Below are positions 35,318 through 43,547 of a stretch of 55,926 nucleotides of DNA, piece after piece (position 1 is the first letter of the stretch; each line of letters opens with the position of its first letter). Both the position numbers and the translations under genes were made by a program. The DNA lies in NCBI GenBank assembly GCA_943333275.1, contig CALQSQ010000029.1:1-55926 (forward strand), read 5' to 3'. This DNA comes from Akkermansia muciniphila. Its GTDB lineage: Bacteria > Verrucomicrobiota > Verrucomicrobiia > Verrucomicrobiales > V1-33. Under the pieces are notes generated by a model. That model was not told the origin of the DNA, did no database searches, and saw nothing but the letters and a program-made list of their open reading frames with translations.

Positions 35318-37057
35318 CTAGCGGGCCAGCACCTCGTTGAGCGTCTCGTTAAGACTTTCGACGCTGTAAGGCTTTGGCAAAAAGGTAACGAAGCCCATGC
35401 GGCGGTATTCCTCCGGATCCCGGTGATCCCCGCTGGTGGCAATCACGAAGGTATCCGGCGAGAGAGACTGAATGCGCTCGAAAGTTTGCAATCCGTTGTA
35501 GGGGCCGCGCAGATTCATATCCAGCAGCACCGCGCGGATGGGCCGATGCTGACGATTGCGACTGTTAAGGATGTTGAGGGCCTCGTCGCCGGCGGCGGCG
35601 GATTCCACCTCCCATCCCAGTTGTTTGGAAATATCCCCGGTGACCATGCGAATGATGTCATCGTCCTCCACAATGAGCAGGGAGGAAATCCGATCCGAGT
35701 CCACGGGTGCAGGTTCGGGCGCGGGCGGAGCATCGAAAGAGACGGGTGCTTCGGACGCAAAGACCGATTCGGGCGAAAAGTTGGAGTCCAGCTCCGGCGC
35801 AGCCACGGGCGGGGGATTCACAGCTTCTGTGACCGGTGAGGGCATGACGGCGGTGGGCAGGAAAATATCAAAGGCGGTGCCAATGTTCAGGCGCGAACTG
35901 ACATACATGGCCCCGCCGTGATCCGAGACAATTTGGTAGCAGATCGGCAGACCACATCCATTGCCATGCGGCTTGGTGGTGAAACGGCTGTGGAACAGGT
36001 GTTTCATGTGCTCCTCCGGTATCCCGGGACCAAAATCCCGCACGATCACCCGAACGTAACTGCCTGGTGCCAGATGCTGCCCGGAGGGCTGCTCCAGATT
36101 CGCGGGCACGTCCACGTTGCAAGCCTTGATGAGCAGGCGGCCGTGCTGATTCATGGCATCGCACGCGTTGCGAATGAGATTGAAGAACACGCGCTCCATC
36201 TGCTCCGGATCCGCCATCACCGGCAGGAGATCGTCAGTGAAATTCAACTGACAGTCGACCATTTCAGCCACCGTGGCCAGTCGCAGCGTGCGGCTCAGAA
36301 GTTCCCTTAGATCACACGGTTCCTTTTGCGCCACGCGTGGACGGAAGCAATCCAGAAAATCCTTGGCCAGCCCGGCGGCCTTCTGGGCGCTGCGCTGGGC
36401 CAGGATCAATTTTTCCAAAAGATCGCTGCCGGGAGTCGCCAGACGCGCGGCCATGCCCACTGGCATGAGGATGGCGGTGAGGGCATTGTTGAATTCGTGG
36501 GCCACGCGGCGCGACGTTTCACGGATGTTCGATACCTGGTCACCCTGGTATTCATCCGGCGCGGGGATGCTTTGTGGATCCGAGTCAATCAACGGATTCT
36601 CCAGGGAAATGGGGGCCTCGCCGCGGGCATTGAGTGGGACCGGAGTCGCATGGGCCGCGAAGGTTACGAAATAGTTGAGCACCTTGCCGGAGGCTTCCCG
36701 CAGCGCGCTGACTTTCCAGATAACCGACAGCAGCGATCCGTCGGCGCGTTTCACTTTGCCTTCCGATTGCCACTGCGCGCCATTTTGTGTTTGCGCATCG
36801 AAGGACGCCACAAAGGATCCGAACACCGACGGCTCCAGAATTTGACCGAGCACACCTCCAAAGAGCGTCTCCCGGTCGCACCCCAGCAGCGAAGCCGCTC
36901 CGGCATTGGCGAAAATAATTTTCGGGCCTGGATTGGTGACCGGCTCGGCCTCCAGGATCAGGCTGCCATCGCGCATCTGGTCCAGCGCGCGACGCAGATG
37001 CTGGTTAACAGCAGCAAGGCGCTCGAAGGGATCGGGGTCTGGCAGTGGAGTGGACAA
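35318..37057 (-). CDS. Hybrid histidine kinase with PAS, kinase and receiver domains
   Basis: A 579-residue cytoplasmic-looking sensor without a membrane segment. A PAS domain spans about residues 25-140. The H-box RRVAHEFNNALT carries His187. The ATPase domain has NLIRNACDAMN, DFGPGIPEE and GCGLPICYQIV. A proline-rich linker leads to a receiver domain that starts LLIVEDDD and has phospho-acceptor Asp513 and Lys562. Such orphan NtrB-like hybrid kinases pass phosphate to a separate protein, but no partner lies here. The start is a TTG at 37055-37057, as an in-frame stop is close upstream and the PAS domain needs this N-terminus. A sigma-70 promoter is at 37098-37127. Confidence 0.9.
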   Translation of the reverse strand: MSTPLPDPDPFERLAAVNQHLRRALDQMRDGSLILEAEPVTNPGPKIIFANAGAASLLGCDRETLFGGVLGQILEPSVFGSFVASFDAQTQNGAQWQSEGKVKRADGSLLSVIWKVSALREASGKVLNYFVTFAAHATPVPLNARGEAPISLENPLIDSDPQSIPAPDEYQGDQVSNIRETSRRVAHEFNNALTAILMPVGMAARLATPGSDLLEKLILAQRSAQKAAGLAKDFLDCFRPRVAQKEPCDLRELLSRTLRLATVAEMVDCQLNFTDDLLPVMADPEQMERVFFNLIRNACDAMNQHGRLLIKACNVDVPANLEQPSGQHLAPGSYVRVIVRDFGPGIPEEHMKHLFHSRFTTKPHGNGCGLPICYQIVSDHGGAMYVSSRLNIGTAFDIFLPTAVMPSPVTEAVNPPPVAAPELDSNFSPESVFASEAPVSFDAPPAPEPAPVDSDRISSLLIVEDDDIIRMVTGDISKQLGWEVESAAAGDEALNILNSRNRQHRPIRAVLLDMNLRGPYNGLQTFERIQSLSPDTFVIATSGDHRDPEEYRRMGFVTFLPKPYSVESLNETLNEVLAR

Positions 37058-37097
37058 GCTGAAAGTGAACTACAAAGATATTTGTAAATGAAACTGA

Positions 37098-37127
37098 ATT
37101 ATAAGGCTTACTTAAGAGGTGTGCCAA
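37098..37127 (-). promoter_or_regulatory. Sigma-70-type promoter for the hybrid kinase gene
   Basis: On the minus strand TTGGCA (37122-37127) and TATAAT (37098-37103) are 18 bases apart. Five of six and six of six positions match consensus. The leader to the TTG start at 37057 would be about 35 bases. It lies in the gap between dxr and the kinase gene, so the kinase need not depend on read-through from dxr. Confidence 0.55.
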
Positions 37128-37220
37128 GCAAAAAGGAGAATTATTTTCTTAAAAATGATCAGGCCCCTAACAAGTGTCGGTAGATTGGGCAAGGGAGAGT
37201 TCGCAGGATTGCGAAAAACG

Positions 37221-38375
37221 CTATACCAGTCCGACTGCTTCCTCGCGAGCCCAGGCATCCGCCGCGATAATTTGCGGCAACGTGGGGTGGGGAATGATCG
37301 TGTGCCGATCCATGACGCGTGCGACGGTTTTCCAGATGTCCGGGAACGCGCCGTGGCCGTCCAGAAATGCGGCGACCGCGACCTCATTTGCCGCATTGAG
37401 CACGGCCGGGAGCGTGCCGCCGAGCGAGCCAGCTTTCCTGGCCAAGTCCAACGCGGGAAAATCGGCGCAGCGGGGTGCCGAGAATTCCAACTGGCCGAGC
37501 GCAGCAAAATCCAGCGGCTTGAGGGAATTGGGCACGCGGTCCGGCCAGGTGACGGCGAACTGAATGGGGAAGCACATGTCGCTGTGGCTGAGTTGGGCCA
37601 GGACGGAGCCGTCCACGAATTCCACCATGCTGTGAATGATGCTCTGCGGGTGGACGATAACGTCCACGCGATCCATCTCCACATCGAACAACCACCGTGC
37701 CTCAATCATTTCCAGCCCCTTGTTAAAAAGCGTGGCGGAATCGATCGTGATCTTTCTTCCCATGTCCCACGTGGGATGGCGCAGCGCCTGGGCGAGGGTG
37801 GCGCCGGCGATTTCTTTGCGGCTGGATTGACGAAACGGCCCACCACTGGCCGTGAGAATCAGCCTGCTCACCTCCTTCGGATTGCGACCCTCCAGACATT
37901 GGTAAATGGCGTTGTGTTCGCTGTCCACGGGCAGCACGAGGCAGCCATTGCGCCGGGCCGTTTCCATCACGATTTCCCCGGCCATCACTAAAATTTCCTT
38001 GCTCGCAATGGCAATGTCCTTGCCCGCCTCAAGGGCCGCCAGAGCCGGTTGCAGGCCCGCCGTGCCAACGATGGCGATCAGGACCAGATCGGCTTCCGGC
38101 AGTGTCGCCATTTCCACCAACCCCGCGTCACCATCGACGATTTCACAGCTTCCATCCACAATCTCACGCAGGGACATGGCCTCCGGTTCCTCCCAGAGGC
38201 AGGCATGGCGGACACCAAATTCGGCAATCGCCGCCGCCATCGGTTCCACCTGTCGATTCGCCGCCAGCCCGACGATCTTCATGCGCTCCGGCAGATCCCG
38301 GGCGACTTTCAAGGCACTCGTGCCGATGGAGCCCGTGGCTCCCAGAATGACCACGCGGCGTTGTCTAGGCGGCAT
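37221..38375 (-). CDS. dxr: 1-deoxy-D-xylulose 5-phosphate reductoisomerase
   Basis: Dxr converts deoxyxylulose 5-phosphate to methylerythritol 4-phosphate with NADPH, the second step of the MEP isoprenoid pathway. The 384-residue protein has the NADPH motif GATGSIGTSA, the SEHNAIYQ block with a metal-binding glutamate, LTASGGPFR, and HPTWDMGRKITIDSATLFNKG. Length is normal. Its start overlaps the cdsA stop by 11 bases, which keeps the common cdsA-dxr order; the usual next gene rseP is absent. Confidence 0.96.
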   Translation of the reverse strand: MPPRQRRVVILGATGSIGTSALKVARDLPERMKIVGLAANRQVEPMAAAIAEFGVRHACLWEEPEAMSLREIVDGSCEIVDGDAGLVEMATLPEADLVLIAIVGTAGLQPALAALEAGKDIAIASKEILVMAGEIVMETARRNGCLVLPVDSEHNAIYQCLEGRNPKEVSRLILTASGGPFRQSSRKEIAGATLAQALRHPTWDMGRKITIDSATLFNKGLEMIEARWLFDVEMDRVDVIVHPQSIIHSMVEFVDGSVLAQLSHSDMCFPIQFAVTWPDRVPNSLKPLDFAALGQLEFSAPRCADFPALDLARKAGSLGGTLPAVLNAANEVAVAAFLDGHGAFPDIWKTVARVMDRHTIIPHPTLPQIIAADAWAREEAVGLV

Positions 38376-39285
38376 GACGAAGGTAAAGGTAAAACAGTGG
38401 CGTCGTCCATAAGAGACTGTCGGTTAGGTCAAGTGCCCCTCCGATCCCCGGCAGCGTCGCACCGGAGTCCTTGATGTTCAGACAGCGTTTGATCACCGAT
38501 TCCGCCAGATCCCCCGCCACGCAGACGATGGCAATCAACAGGCAGAGCACCAACGCCGCCGGCCAGCTCACCAATGCCATCTGCGCGCCCGCTCCCCATT
38601 TCAGAACCATCCCCGCGCCCACCGCTCCAATGAAAGCTCCGATCAATCCCTCCCAGGTCTTGCCGGGACTGATGTGCGGAATCATTTTATGCTTTCCAAT
38701 CAACGATCCGACCACATAGGCCCCGCTGTCGGTAAATTTCGTCGCCAGCACGACAAACAACGCGCACATCACTCCGCTTTGCGGAGCAGCCTCGCTCCAT
38801 TGCGTGAAGAGAATCCGGGAAAGGAAACTGAACAAATACGCGACGTAGAAAAATCCAAACGCCGGAAAGATCACCTGCCAGAGCGTTTTCTGACCCTCCA
38901 GCGGTCGGAAAAATGTCGGCACAAACACCCCGGTAAGCACCAGCCAGGGAAACAACCCATCCAGCAAATCCAAAGACACCCACGCCACGCCGCTGAAATG
39001 CGCCACCAATCCCGCGTAATAAAAAATCCCCATCGCCATGACCCAGAGCCGCGAGCTGCGTGGCACCTCCCGATCCATCTGTAAATATTCCCACAACGAC
39101 CCCAACCCCAGCACGCAGATCAGCGCATGAAACGGCCAGCCCACTTTGAAAACCACCGCCCCTGCCAGCAGCCCCCACAGCACCACGGTACTTAAGAGGC
39201 GCCGCCAGAAGACCTGCAACTTGGAAGGAGCGAGCGCGGTCGGAGCAGGGGCGGACGCAGCGTCGCTGACGGGTGGATGGGGCAT
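38365..39285 (-). CDS. cdsA: Phosphatidate cytidylyltransferase
   Basis: CdsA makes CDP-diacylglycerol from phosphatidate and CTP at the inner membrane. The 306-residue protein has an N-terminal polar tail, then about seven to eight hydrophobic segments. Near the C-terminus the signature starts correctly (SVIKRCLNIKDSG) but continues LPGIGGALDLTDS. The usual form is PGHGGxxDRxDS, so the His is Ile and the Arg is Leu here; the metal-binding aspartates are kept. Overlap with dxr supports one message. Confidence 0.88.
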   Translation of the reverse strand: MPHPPVSDAASAPAPTALAPSKLQVFWRRLLSTVVLWGLLAGAVVFKVGWPFHALICVLGLGSLWEYLQMDREVPRSSRLWVMAMGIFYYAGLVAHFSGVAWVSLDLLDGLFPWLVLTGVFVPTFFRPLEGQKTLWQVIFPAFGFFYVAYLFSFLSRILFTQWSEAAPQSGVMCALFVVLATKFTDSGAYVVGSLIGKHKMIPHISPGKTWEGLIGAFIGAVGAGMVLKWGAGAQMALVSWPAALVLCLLIAIVCVAGDLAESVIKRCLNIKDSGATLPGIGGALDLTDSLLWTTPLFYLYLRHAA

Positions 39286-39599
39286 TGCAGAAGGTCGGTG
39301 ACAAAGGCCAGTTTCCTAGTGGGAAATCCTCCTTCCGGCAAGTAGATTCGCTGGGATGCCCGCCCACCTCACCCCAACAAATTGATTCGGGCCCGGACCA
39401 CCGCCACCGCGCATCCGCGAACCGCAAGGCTCCTTCGTCCCAAGAATTGGTCTATGGTCTATGGTGGAGCGACACGTGGGTTAAGGGGGGGGCTGCAGAA
39501 ATGTCGTGTATTTTTAGATTGTTTCGGGCAAGATTTGTTCTTGTCGTTAAAAATCGACTCATTTGCCCGTATGCGACTCACCTAACAACTCCTTAAAAT
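39286..39599. other. Intergenic region upstream of the RDD gene
   Basis: This 314-base stretch separates the divergent cdsA and RDD genes. I see a short hairpin TTTCC-TAGT-GGGAAA near 39312-39326, a tandem GTCTATG pair near 39450-39465, and a run of eight G at 39485-39492. The last 100 bases before the RDD start are AT-rich, as expected for a promoter, but no pair of boxes matches consensus well. No RNA gene was recognised. Confidence 0.5.
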
Positions 39600-40184
39600 A
39601 TGTCCGATCAAAATCCTTATGCCGCTCCCCAATCCCACATTTCCGCCCCCCAGCTGCCCCCGGGGGAGTTTGCCTATGCCAGCCGCCTCAGCCGATTAGG
39701 GGCTGCCTTCCTGGACGGCATCATCCTCGCACCGCTGAATTTCCTTATTTCCTGGTTTCTCGCCCCGAAAGTGGACGATGCATGGGCGGCGGAAGTCATG
39801 CGCACCAAGGGATTCGAGGAAGGCATGAAACAGGTTATGGCCGCTTCCACCCCAAGTCTGCCTGTGCACCTGCTGATGATCGTGCTGTTATTGGGCAGCT
39901 TTATTGGGATCAATTGGGTCTTCCTGAAGAATGGGCAGACCATTGGAAAAAAGGCCGCCAAGATTCAAATCCAAAAACGCACCGGCGGTCTGCTGACGGT
40001 CAAGGACCTGATCCTCAAACGAATGCTTCCGGTCCAATTGGCAGTGGCTGGTTTTGCGCTGATCAGTCCCTCACTGACTATCGTAGGCATGCTGATCGCC
40101 GTTGTTGATGTCCTCTGCATTTTCCGCAGCGGCTACAATACGATCCATGATGACATCGCCCAAAGCAAAGTTGTGAAACTGTAA
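39600..40184 (+). CDS. RDD family membrane protein
   Basis: A 194-residue protein with the RDD layout. The first hydrophobic helix opens SRLGAAFLDGIILAPL, carrying the Arg-Asp pair. The second segment is LLMIVLLLGSFIGINWVF, followed by NGQTIGKKAAKIQI. The end is HDDIAQSKVV, close to the family's HDxxAxTxVV. RDD proteins are membrane proteins of unclear transport role; some move sodium or lithium. The N-terminus NPYAAPQ is a short motif seen in many planctomycete and verrucomicrobial membrane proteins and partly recurs in the next gene. Confidence 0.88.
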   Translation: MSDQNPYAAPQSHISAPQLPPGEFAYASRLSRLGAAFLDGIILAPLNFLISWFLAPKVDDAWAAEVMRTKGFEEGMKQVMAASTPSLPVHLLMIVLLLGSFIGINWVFLKNGQTIGKKAAKIQIQKRTGGLLTVKDLILKRMLPVQLAVAGFALISPSLTIVGMLIAVVDVLCIFRSGYNTIHDDIAQSKVVKL

Positions 40185-40218
40185 TCCCCTCCCCTGTGGG
40201 AAATACAGATTAGGTGGC

Positions 40219-40800
40219 CTACTTGAGAGGCCCCGGCCATTCAGGAAATCCTGCCATCACCGCCGGATGCACCCTTTGGATAAAGAGGTGCGTTTCGGTG
40301 ATGCGTTTGGGCAAGCACAGTCGGGCCTTTCTGGACGCGATGATGATCCATGCCAGCATCGCAATGAATCCTCCCCAGAAAGCGAAACCAGAACCCTCCG
40401 CGAGCATGCGCGAACCGAAACCAATCAAGGCCGCGAGGCCTGCCACGAAGCCGATCCAGCCCATTGCGATCCACCTCACGCGTTTGGCGGCGGCTTCCTT
40501 TGACAGCCCAATGATAATGTCGCCCCGCTTGGTCGTGATCAGGGCGATGACCACAAACGGAACCAATCCACCCAGCAGCCCCAAATAGGCCCAGGGCGAA
40601 TGCCAACTGAGCTTGCGAGTCTTGAACACCGTGGCAGGTGCCCCTGTTTTGATGCAGATCGGCGGAAACTCCGTCTGCTTGGTGGCCACCACCAGATTGC
40701 CCGCCCGCCAAAGTTGGCCCGGTTGAAAAGCCCGGTAATTATCCAACGCCTGGGGCGGCGCGTAGAGATTGGAGAGATCAGGTGGTTGAGAAGGGTTCAT
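40219..40800 (-). CDS. Membrane protein of unknown function with NLYAPPQ start
   Basis: A 193-residue protein with about four hydrophobic segments (near 75-95, 112-130 and 138-156 most clearly). Before them is a soluble part with WRAGNLVVATKQTEFPPICI, whose ICIKTG stretch resembles a small domain preceding membrane helices in DUF-type proteins. The start ATG at 40798-40800 begins MNPSQPPDLSNLYAPPQ. I do not recognise a named family. The gene is convergent with the RDD gene, 34 bases apart. Confidence 0.65.
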   Translation of the reverse strand: MNPSQPPDLSNLYAPPQALDNYRAFQPGQLWRAGNLVVATKQTEFPPICIKTGAPATVFKTRKLSWHSPWAYLGLLGGLVPFVVIALITTKRGDIIIGLSKEAAAKRVRWIAMGWIGFVAGLAALIGFGSRMLAEGSGFAFWGGFIAMLAWIIIASRKARLCLPKRITETHLFIQRVHPAVMAGFPEWPGPLK

Positions 40801-40963
40801 GAAATTTTTTTGATCGGGAGTCCGCAGCACCCACTGCCTGGTTCTGGGAATACCACGCAAGCTATCAGATTGGCAACCGTAAGTTGGGGGGGCGAACACA
40901 GACCTCACACTTCCAGCGATAAGGGCCGCTTGCCAGCGGGTGAGGCTGGGGTATGTCTGCGTG

Positions 40964-41404
40964 ATGAAACTTACTGCCGAACAAGAATCCACCGTCCGTT
41001 CCTGGGTCGAGGCCGGGGCCTCGCTCAATGACCTCCAGAATCAGCTCCGCGATGAGTTGGGGCTGCGCCTCACTTTCATGGACGTGCGTTTTCTGGTGCT
41101 GGACCTGGGGATGACGCTGAAGTCCGATCCTGTGGAGGAGGCTGCTCCCGTGCCGGTGGAGCCCGAGTTGCCTGTCGAGGAATCGGGCGGACTGGCATTC
41201 AGTCCTGATGAGATCACGATTCCGGGCACGCTCGCGAGCGGCAAGGTCACCTTTACCGATGGGGTTACCGCGACCTGGTTTCTGGACCAGCGGGGGCAGT
41301 TTGCGTTGAAGGCGGCGGAAGCCACCTACCAACCGCCGCCGGACGATGTGCCGGTGTTCCAACAGAAATTGCACACCCACCTGCAGCGCATGGGGCTGTA
41401 TTGA
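40964..41404 (+). CDS. Conserved verrucomicrobial protein of unknown function
   Basis: A 146-residue cytoplasmic protein. The first 45 residues look like a helix-turn-helix-like module (VRSWVEAGASLNDLQNQL, then LTFMDVRFLVLDLG), followed by an acidic, proline-rich linker and a C-terminal beta domain containing GKVTFTDGVTATWFLDQRGQ. I recall close relatives in other Verrucomicrobia but no function. ATG at 40964 is chosen over an upstream in-frame start at 40940. The 5-formyl-THF cyclo-ligase gene starts one base after its stop. Confidence 0.68.
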   Translation: MKLTAEQESTVRSWVEAGASLNDLQNQLRDELGLRLTFMDVRFLVLDLGMTLKSDPVEEAAPVPVEPELPVEESGGLAFSPDEITIPGTLASGKVTFTDGVTATWFLDQRGQFALKAAEATYQPPPDDVPVFQQKLHTHLQRMGLY

Positions 41405-41405
41405 A

Positions 41406-41993
41406 ATGAAGACGGACAAAGCGGCATTGCGCCAACAGCAGTTAACGCTGCTGCGGAGTCATGGCGTGGAGGACAGAAAAATCTGGTCCGGGGAGATCGT
41501 AAAGCATTTGCGGGATTGGGAGATATTTCAGCAGGCGCGCTGCGTGCTGCTTTATGCGCCGATGCGCAATGAGCCGGACCTTCTGGGGTTGCTGACCGGG
41601 AACCGAGAGGCAAATTCACCAAATTTACCCATCAAGAAATGGTGTTTCCCAAAAGTGCAGGCCTCCGGACTTTCGCTCCATGAGGTTCGTGATCTGCAGC
41701 ACTTGCAATCCGGGAGCTCCATCCTCCGCGAACCCAACCCCGCGCTTTGTCCGCTGGTTGAGGCTGGAGAAATCGATCTGGCCATCATTCCGGGACTGGC
41801 ATTTGATTCCATTACGCATCTTCGACTCGGGCGTGGGGGTGGATATTATGACCGGCTGCTGGCCCGGCCGGAATTCAGGGCGCAGACCGTGGGGGTGTGT
41901 TTTCCCGGCCAATTAGTTGATGGCCTCCCAAGAGAAAACCACGACGTGCCATTGCACGCCGTGGTTACGCCGATGGGATTTGTCAAAAAGTGA
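41406..41993 (+). CDS. 5-formyltetrahydrofolate cyclo-ligase
   Basis: This enzyme (also called methenyl-THF synthetase; YgfA/Fau family) turns 5-formyl-THF into 5,10-methenyl-THF with ATP, in the cytoplasm. The 195-residue protein has an N-terminal arginine/lysine-rich ATP-binding start (MKTDKAALRQQQ) and the phosphate-binding motif LGRGGGYYDRLLA near the C-terminus. Length is typical. It follows the preceding gene by one base, so the two are coupled. Confidence 0.93.
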   Translation: MKTDKAALRQQQLTLLRSHGVEDRKIWSGEIVKHLRDWEIFQQARCVLLYAPMRNEPDLLGLLTGNREANSPNLPIKKWCFPKVQASGLSLHEVRDLQHLQSGSSILREPNPALCPLVEAGEIDLAIIPGLAFDSITHLRLGRGGGYYDRLLARPEFRAQTVGVCFPGQLVDGLPRENHDVPLHAVVTPMGFVKK

Positions 41994-42010
41994 AGGGTCA
42001 GATGGCCCTT
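41993..42010. terminator. Possible bidirectional hairpin between convergent genes
   Basis: AAGGGTC (41993-41999) pairs with GGCCCTT (42004-42010) over a 4-base loop, with one G-T pair. It touches the stop codons of both convergent genes. A short T-rich stretch (ATTT) follows on the plus strand. The stem is weak, so this is only a candidate. Confidence 0.35.
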
Positions 42011-42518
42011 ATTTCACGTGCATCACTGCGTTCATGAGGCGCCAATGGCCGGGGAACGTGCACAGGATGGGGTAGTCTCCGGGCTCAGTGGGGGCGGTGA
42101 ATTCGATCAGGTCGGACTGGCCGATGCCGATGAGTTTGTTCCCTTTGATGAGGATGTCGGTGGAATTGGGGACGTAGTTATTTTTCATCGCGTTTGGGTC
42201 GGCGAGGAGCTTGTCCGCCTCGGCACCCACCTTGTCCTTGGTGCCGGGTTTGGTGATGATAATGTTGTGCTGGAGCGGGCATTTTTCATTCACGAAAAGC
42301 AGCGCGACCTTGGCGCCGGCTTTGACTTCGATTTCGGCTTTGTCGAATTTCATGACCGCGGGAATCACACCCAGCTTGATCTTGGTGACGTCGCCGGCTG
42401 GTGCCGGAGCGGCAGCAGGGGCAGGGGCGGCTGGCTTGGCGTCCTGGGCGGGGCTGACATTTGTCAGCAGGCCGAGGGCGACGATGCTGGTGAGGATTTG
42501 GGAGGGTTTCATTTTCAT
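42009..42518 (-). CDS. Azurin-like cupredoxin
   Basis: A 169-residue secreted blue-copper protein. Residues 1-24 are a signal peptide (cleavage near SPAQ), then an Ala/Pro-rich linker to about residue 43. The copper ligands are visible: His84 in CPLQHN, then Cys153, His158 and Met162 in CTFPGHWRLM, matching the azurin pattern CTFPGHxxxM. An extra Cys80 lies before the first histidine. It probably carries electrons in the periplasm; the di-haem protein at 19712 could be a partner but is far away. Two start codons two codons apart, at 42518 and 42512, are possible. Confidence 0.88.
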   Translation of the reverse strand: MKMKPSQILTSIVALGLLTNVSPAQDAKPAAPAPAAAPAPAGDVTKIKLGVIPAVMKFDKAEIEVKAGAKVALLFVNEKCPLQHNIIITKPGTKDKVGAEADKLLADPNAMKNNYVPNSTDILIKGNKLIGIGQSDLIEFTAPTEPGDYPILCTFPGHWRLMNAVMHVK

Positions 42519-42657
42519 GGGTGTGTTTGTTTGGGGTGGCGGCGACTTTTCCACTGTTTCGATGAAGGTCAACGGCGGATGCAGGCTTGCCGACGGGCGA
42601 AACATCCACTTCGCGGATGGAGTGCCAACCCCGCATTTGTGGCGGAACTCCCTGATG

Positions 42658-42684
42658 GCGTAGGCATCCGGATCGGTCCTACGC
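42658..42684 (-). terminator. Hairpin at the GAF gene stop codon
   Basis: GCGTAGG (42658-42664) and CCTACGC (42678-42684) are perfect 7-base arms around a 13-base loop. The arm includes the TAG stop of the GAF gene. No U-tract follows on the minus strand, so it may instead stabilise the message end. Confidence 0.35.
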
Positions 42685-43107
42685 GGGTGGCAGACTGAGG
42701 GTGGGGGCCAGGGAATCGGCGATTTGGCGGAGCGCTGAAATCTCAGATTCGCCAAATTCATACGGCTGCATTTTCCCAATGCCCAGCACGCCCACGACCT
42801 TCTGGGCCGAGTCGAAAATGGGCACAGCCAGAGCGCCCTCCACCTTGGTTTGCTTCGCATCGGGTCGGGCCACACCCGAGGTATCCGTCTGGAGATTGCA
42901 CATCTGCACGGCATCGGCGCGCTCGGCGGCGCATCCGGCGATTCCTTTGCCGATGGGGATGTGGTCAATTTTATCCAGCAGGAAATCGGGCACACCCTGC
43001 TGGGCAAGCAGGCGCAGACGTTGCGTGGCCGGGTCCAGCGCGTGCAAGGTGCCGGTCTGACAGTCGAATTTCCTAAGGATATCTGTGAGGGTCTGGGTGT
43101 TGTTCAT
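42679..43107 (-). CDS. GAF domain protein
   Basis: A 142-residue single-domain cytoplasmic protein. It has the GAF core from about residue 15 to 138: TGTLHALDPATQRLRLLAQQG, IPIGKGIAGCAAERA, VEGALAVPIFDSAQKVVGVLGIG. GAF domains bind small ligands or act as redox sensors. The cysteine in IAGCAA is a possible ligand site; a free methionine sulfoxide reductase is unlikely, because its CxxxxxxxxxC pattern is not clear. The start codon overlaps the DUF2237 stop as ATGA. It has the clearest Shine-Dalgarno in the window. Confidence 0.85.
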   Translation of the reverse strand: MNNTQTLTDILRKFDCQTGTLHALDPATQRLRLLAQQGVPDFLLDKIDHIPIGKGIAGCAAERADAVQMCNLQTDTSGVARPDAKQTKVEGALAVPIFDSAQKVVGVLGIGKMQPYEFGESEISALRQIADSLAPTLSLPPA

Positions 43108-43475
43108 GAGAGTTCCTCCTCCACGGCGTGGGCCTGCAGATCCGCCAGATCCATGAATTCGATGGCCGAACTGTGCGTGGCGCTGAGTTTGACCTTCGGG
43201 GCCATGCCGTCCTCGAAGGCCTGCTGCCAGCGGGAGGCACACAGGCACCAGCAATCGCCCGGCTTGAGGCCGGGGAAGTCGTATTCCGGCATGGGGGTGG
43301 AGAGGTCATTGCCGACGGATTGGGAATATTCGAGAAATTCTTCCGTGACCTGCACGCAGACCACATGCACGCCCTCGTCGAACGCTCCGGTGCGGCAATA
43401 CCCATCGCGGTGAAACCCCGTCATGGGACGGGTGCAGCAGGGTTGAAGTTCAGTGCCAAGGACGTTGGTGGGCAT
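43104..43475 (-). CDS. DUF2237 family protein
   Basis: A 123-residue protein matching DUF2237 along its length. The recognisable blocks are NVLGTELQPCC, PMTGFHRDGYC, HVVCVQVTEEFLEYSQSVGNDLSTP, GLKPGDCWCLCASRWQQA, and the acidic end. Cysteines are clustered (Cys14, Cys15 and others), which suggests metal or thiol chemistry, but function is unknown. Start chosen at MPTNVLG. It is divergent from the DUF3616 gene and translationally coupled to the GAF gene. Confidence 0.88.
   Translation of the reverse strand: MPTNVLGTELQPCCTRPMTGFHRDGYCRTGAFDEGVHVVCVQVTEEFLEYSQSVGNDLSTPMPEYDFPGLKPGDCWCLCASRWQQAFEDGMAPKVKLSATHSSAIEFMDLADLQAHAVEEELS
43115..43122 (-). promoter_or_regulatory. Shine-Dalgarno of the GAF gene
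   Basis: GGAGGAGG on the minus strand, 7 bases before the GAF start, lies in the codons of the DUF2237 C-terminus (residues EEE). It is one of very few strong ribosome binding sites in the window and may simply reflect the Glu codons. Confidence 0.5.
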
Positions 43476-43514
43476 GGCAGACACTAGAACAGTCGGCACG
43501 AGATTCAAATTGCT

Positions 43515-43535
43515 ATTTCGCATCGCGAGCGAAAT
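43515..43535. promoter_or_regulatory. Inverted repeat between divergent DUF2237 and DUF3616 genes
   Basis: ATTTCGC (43515-43521) and GCGAAAT (43529-43535) are perfect arms around ATCGCGA, which itself contains the palindrome TCGCGA. The site ends 12 bases before the DUF3616 ATG. The arm spacing and size suit a dimeric regulator, or a leader hairpin. Confidence 0.4.
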
Positions 43536-43547
43536 CGTCACCCCGTC

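Noticed and set aside
42519..42678. Possible RNA gene in the gap before the cupredoxin
   Set aside because: It has small hairpins only. I saw no tRNA cloverleaf, riboswitch core or other known fold.
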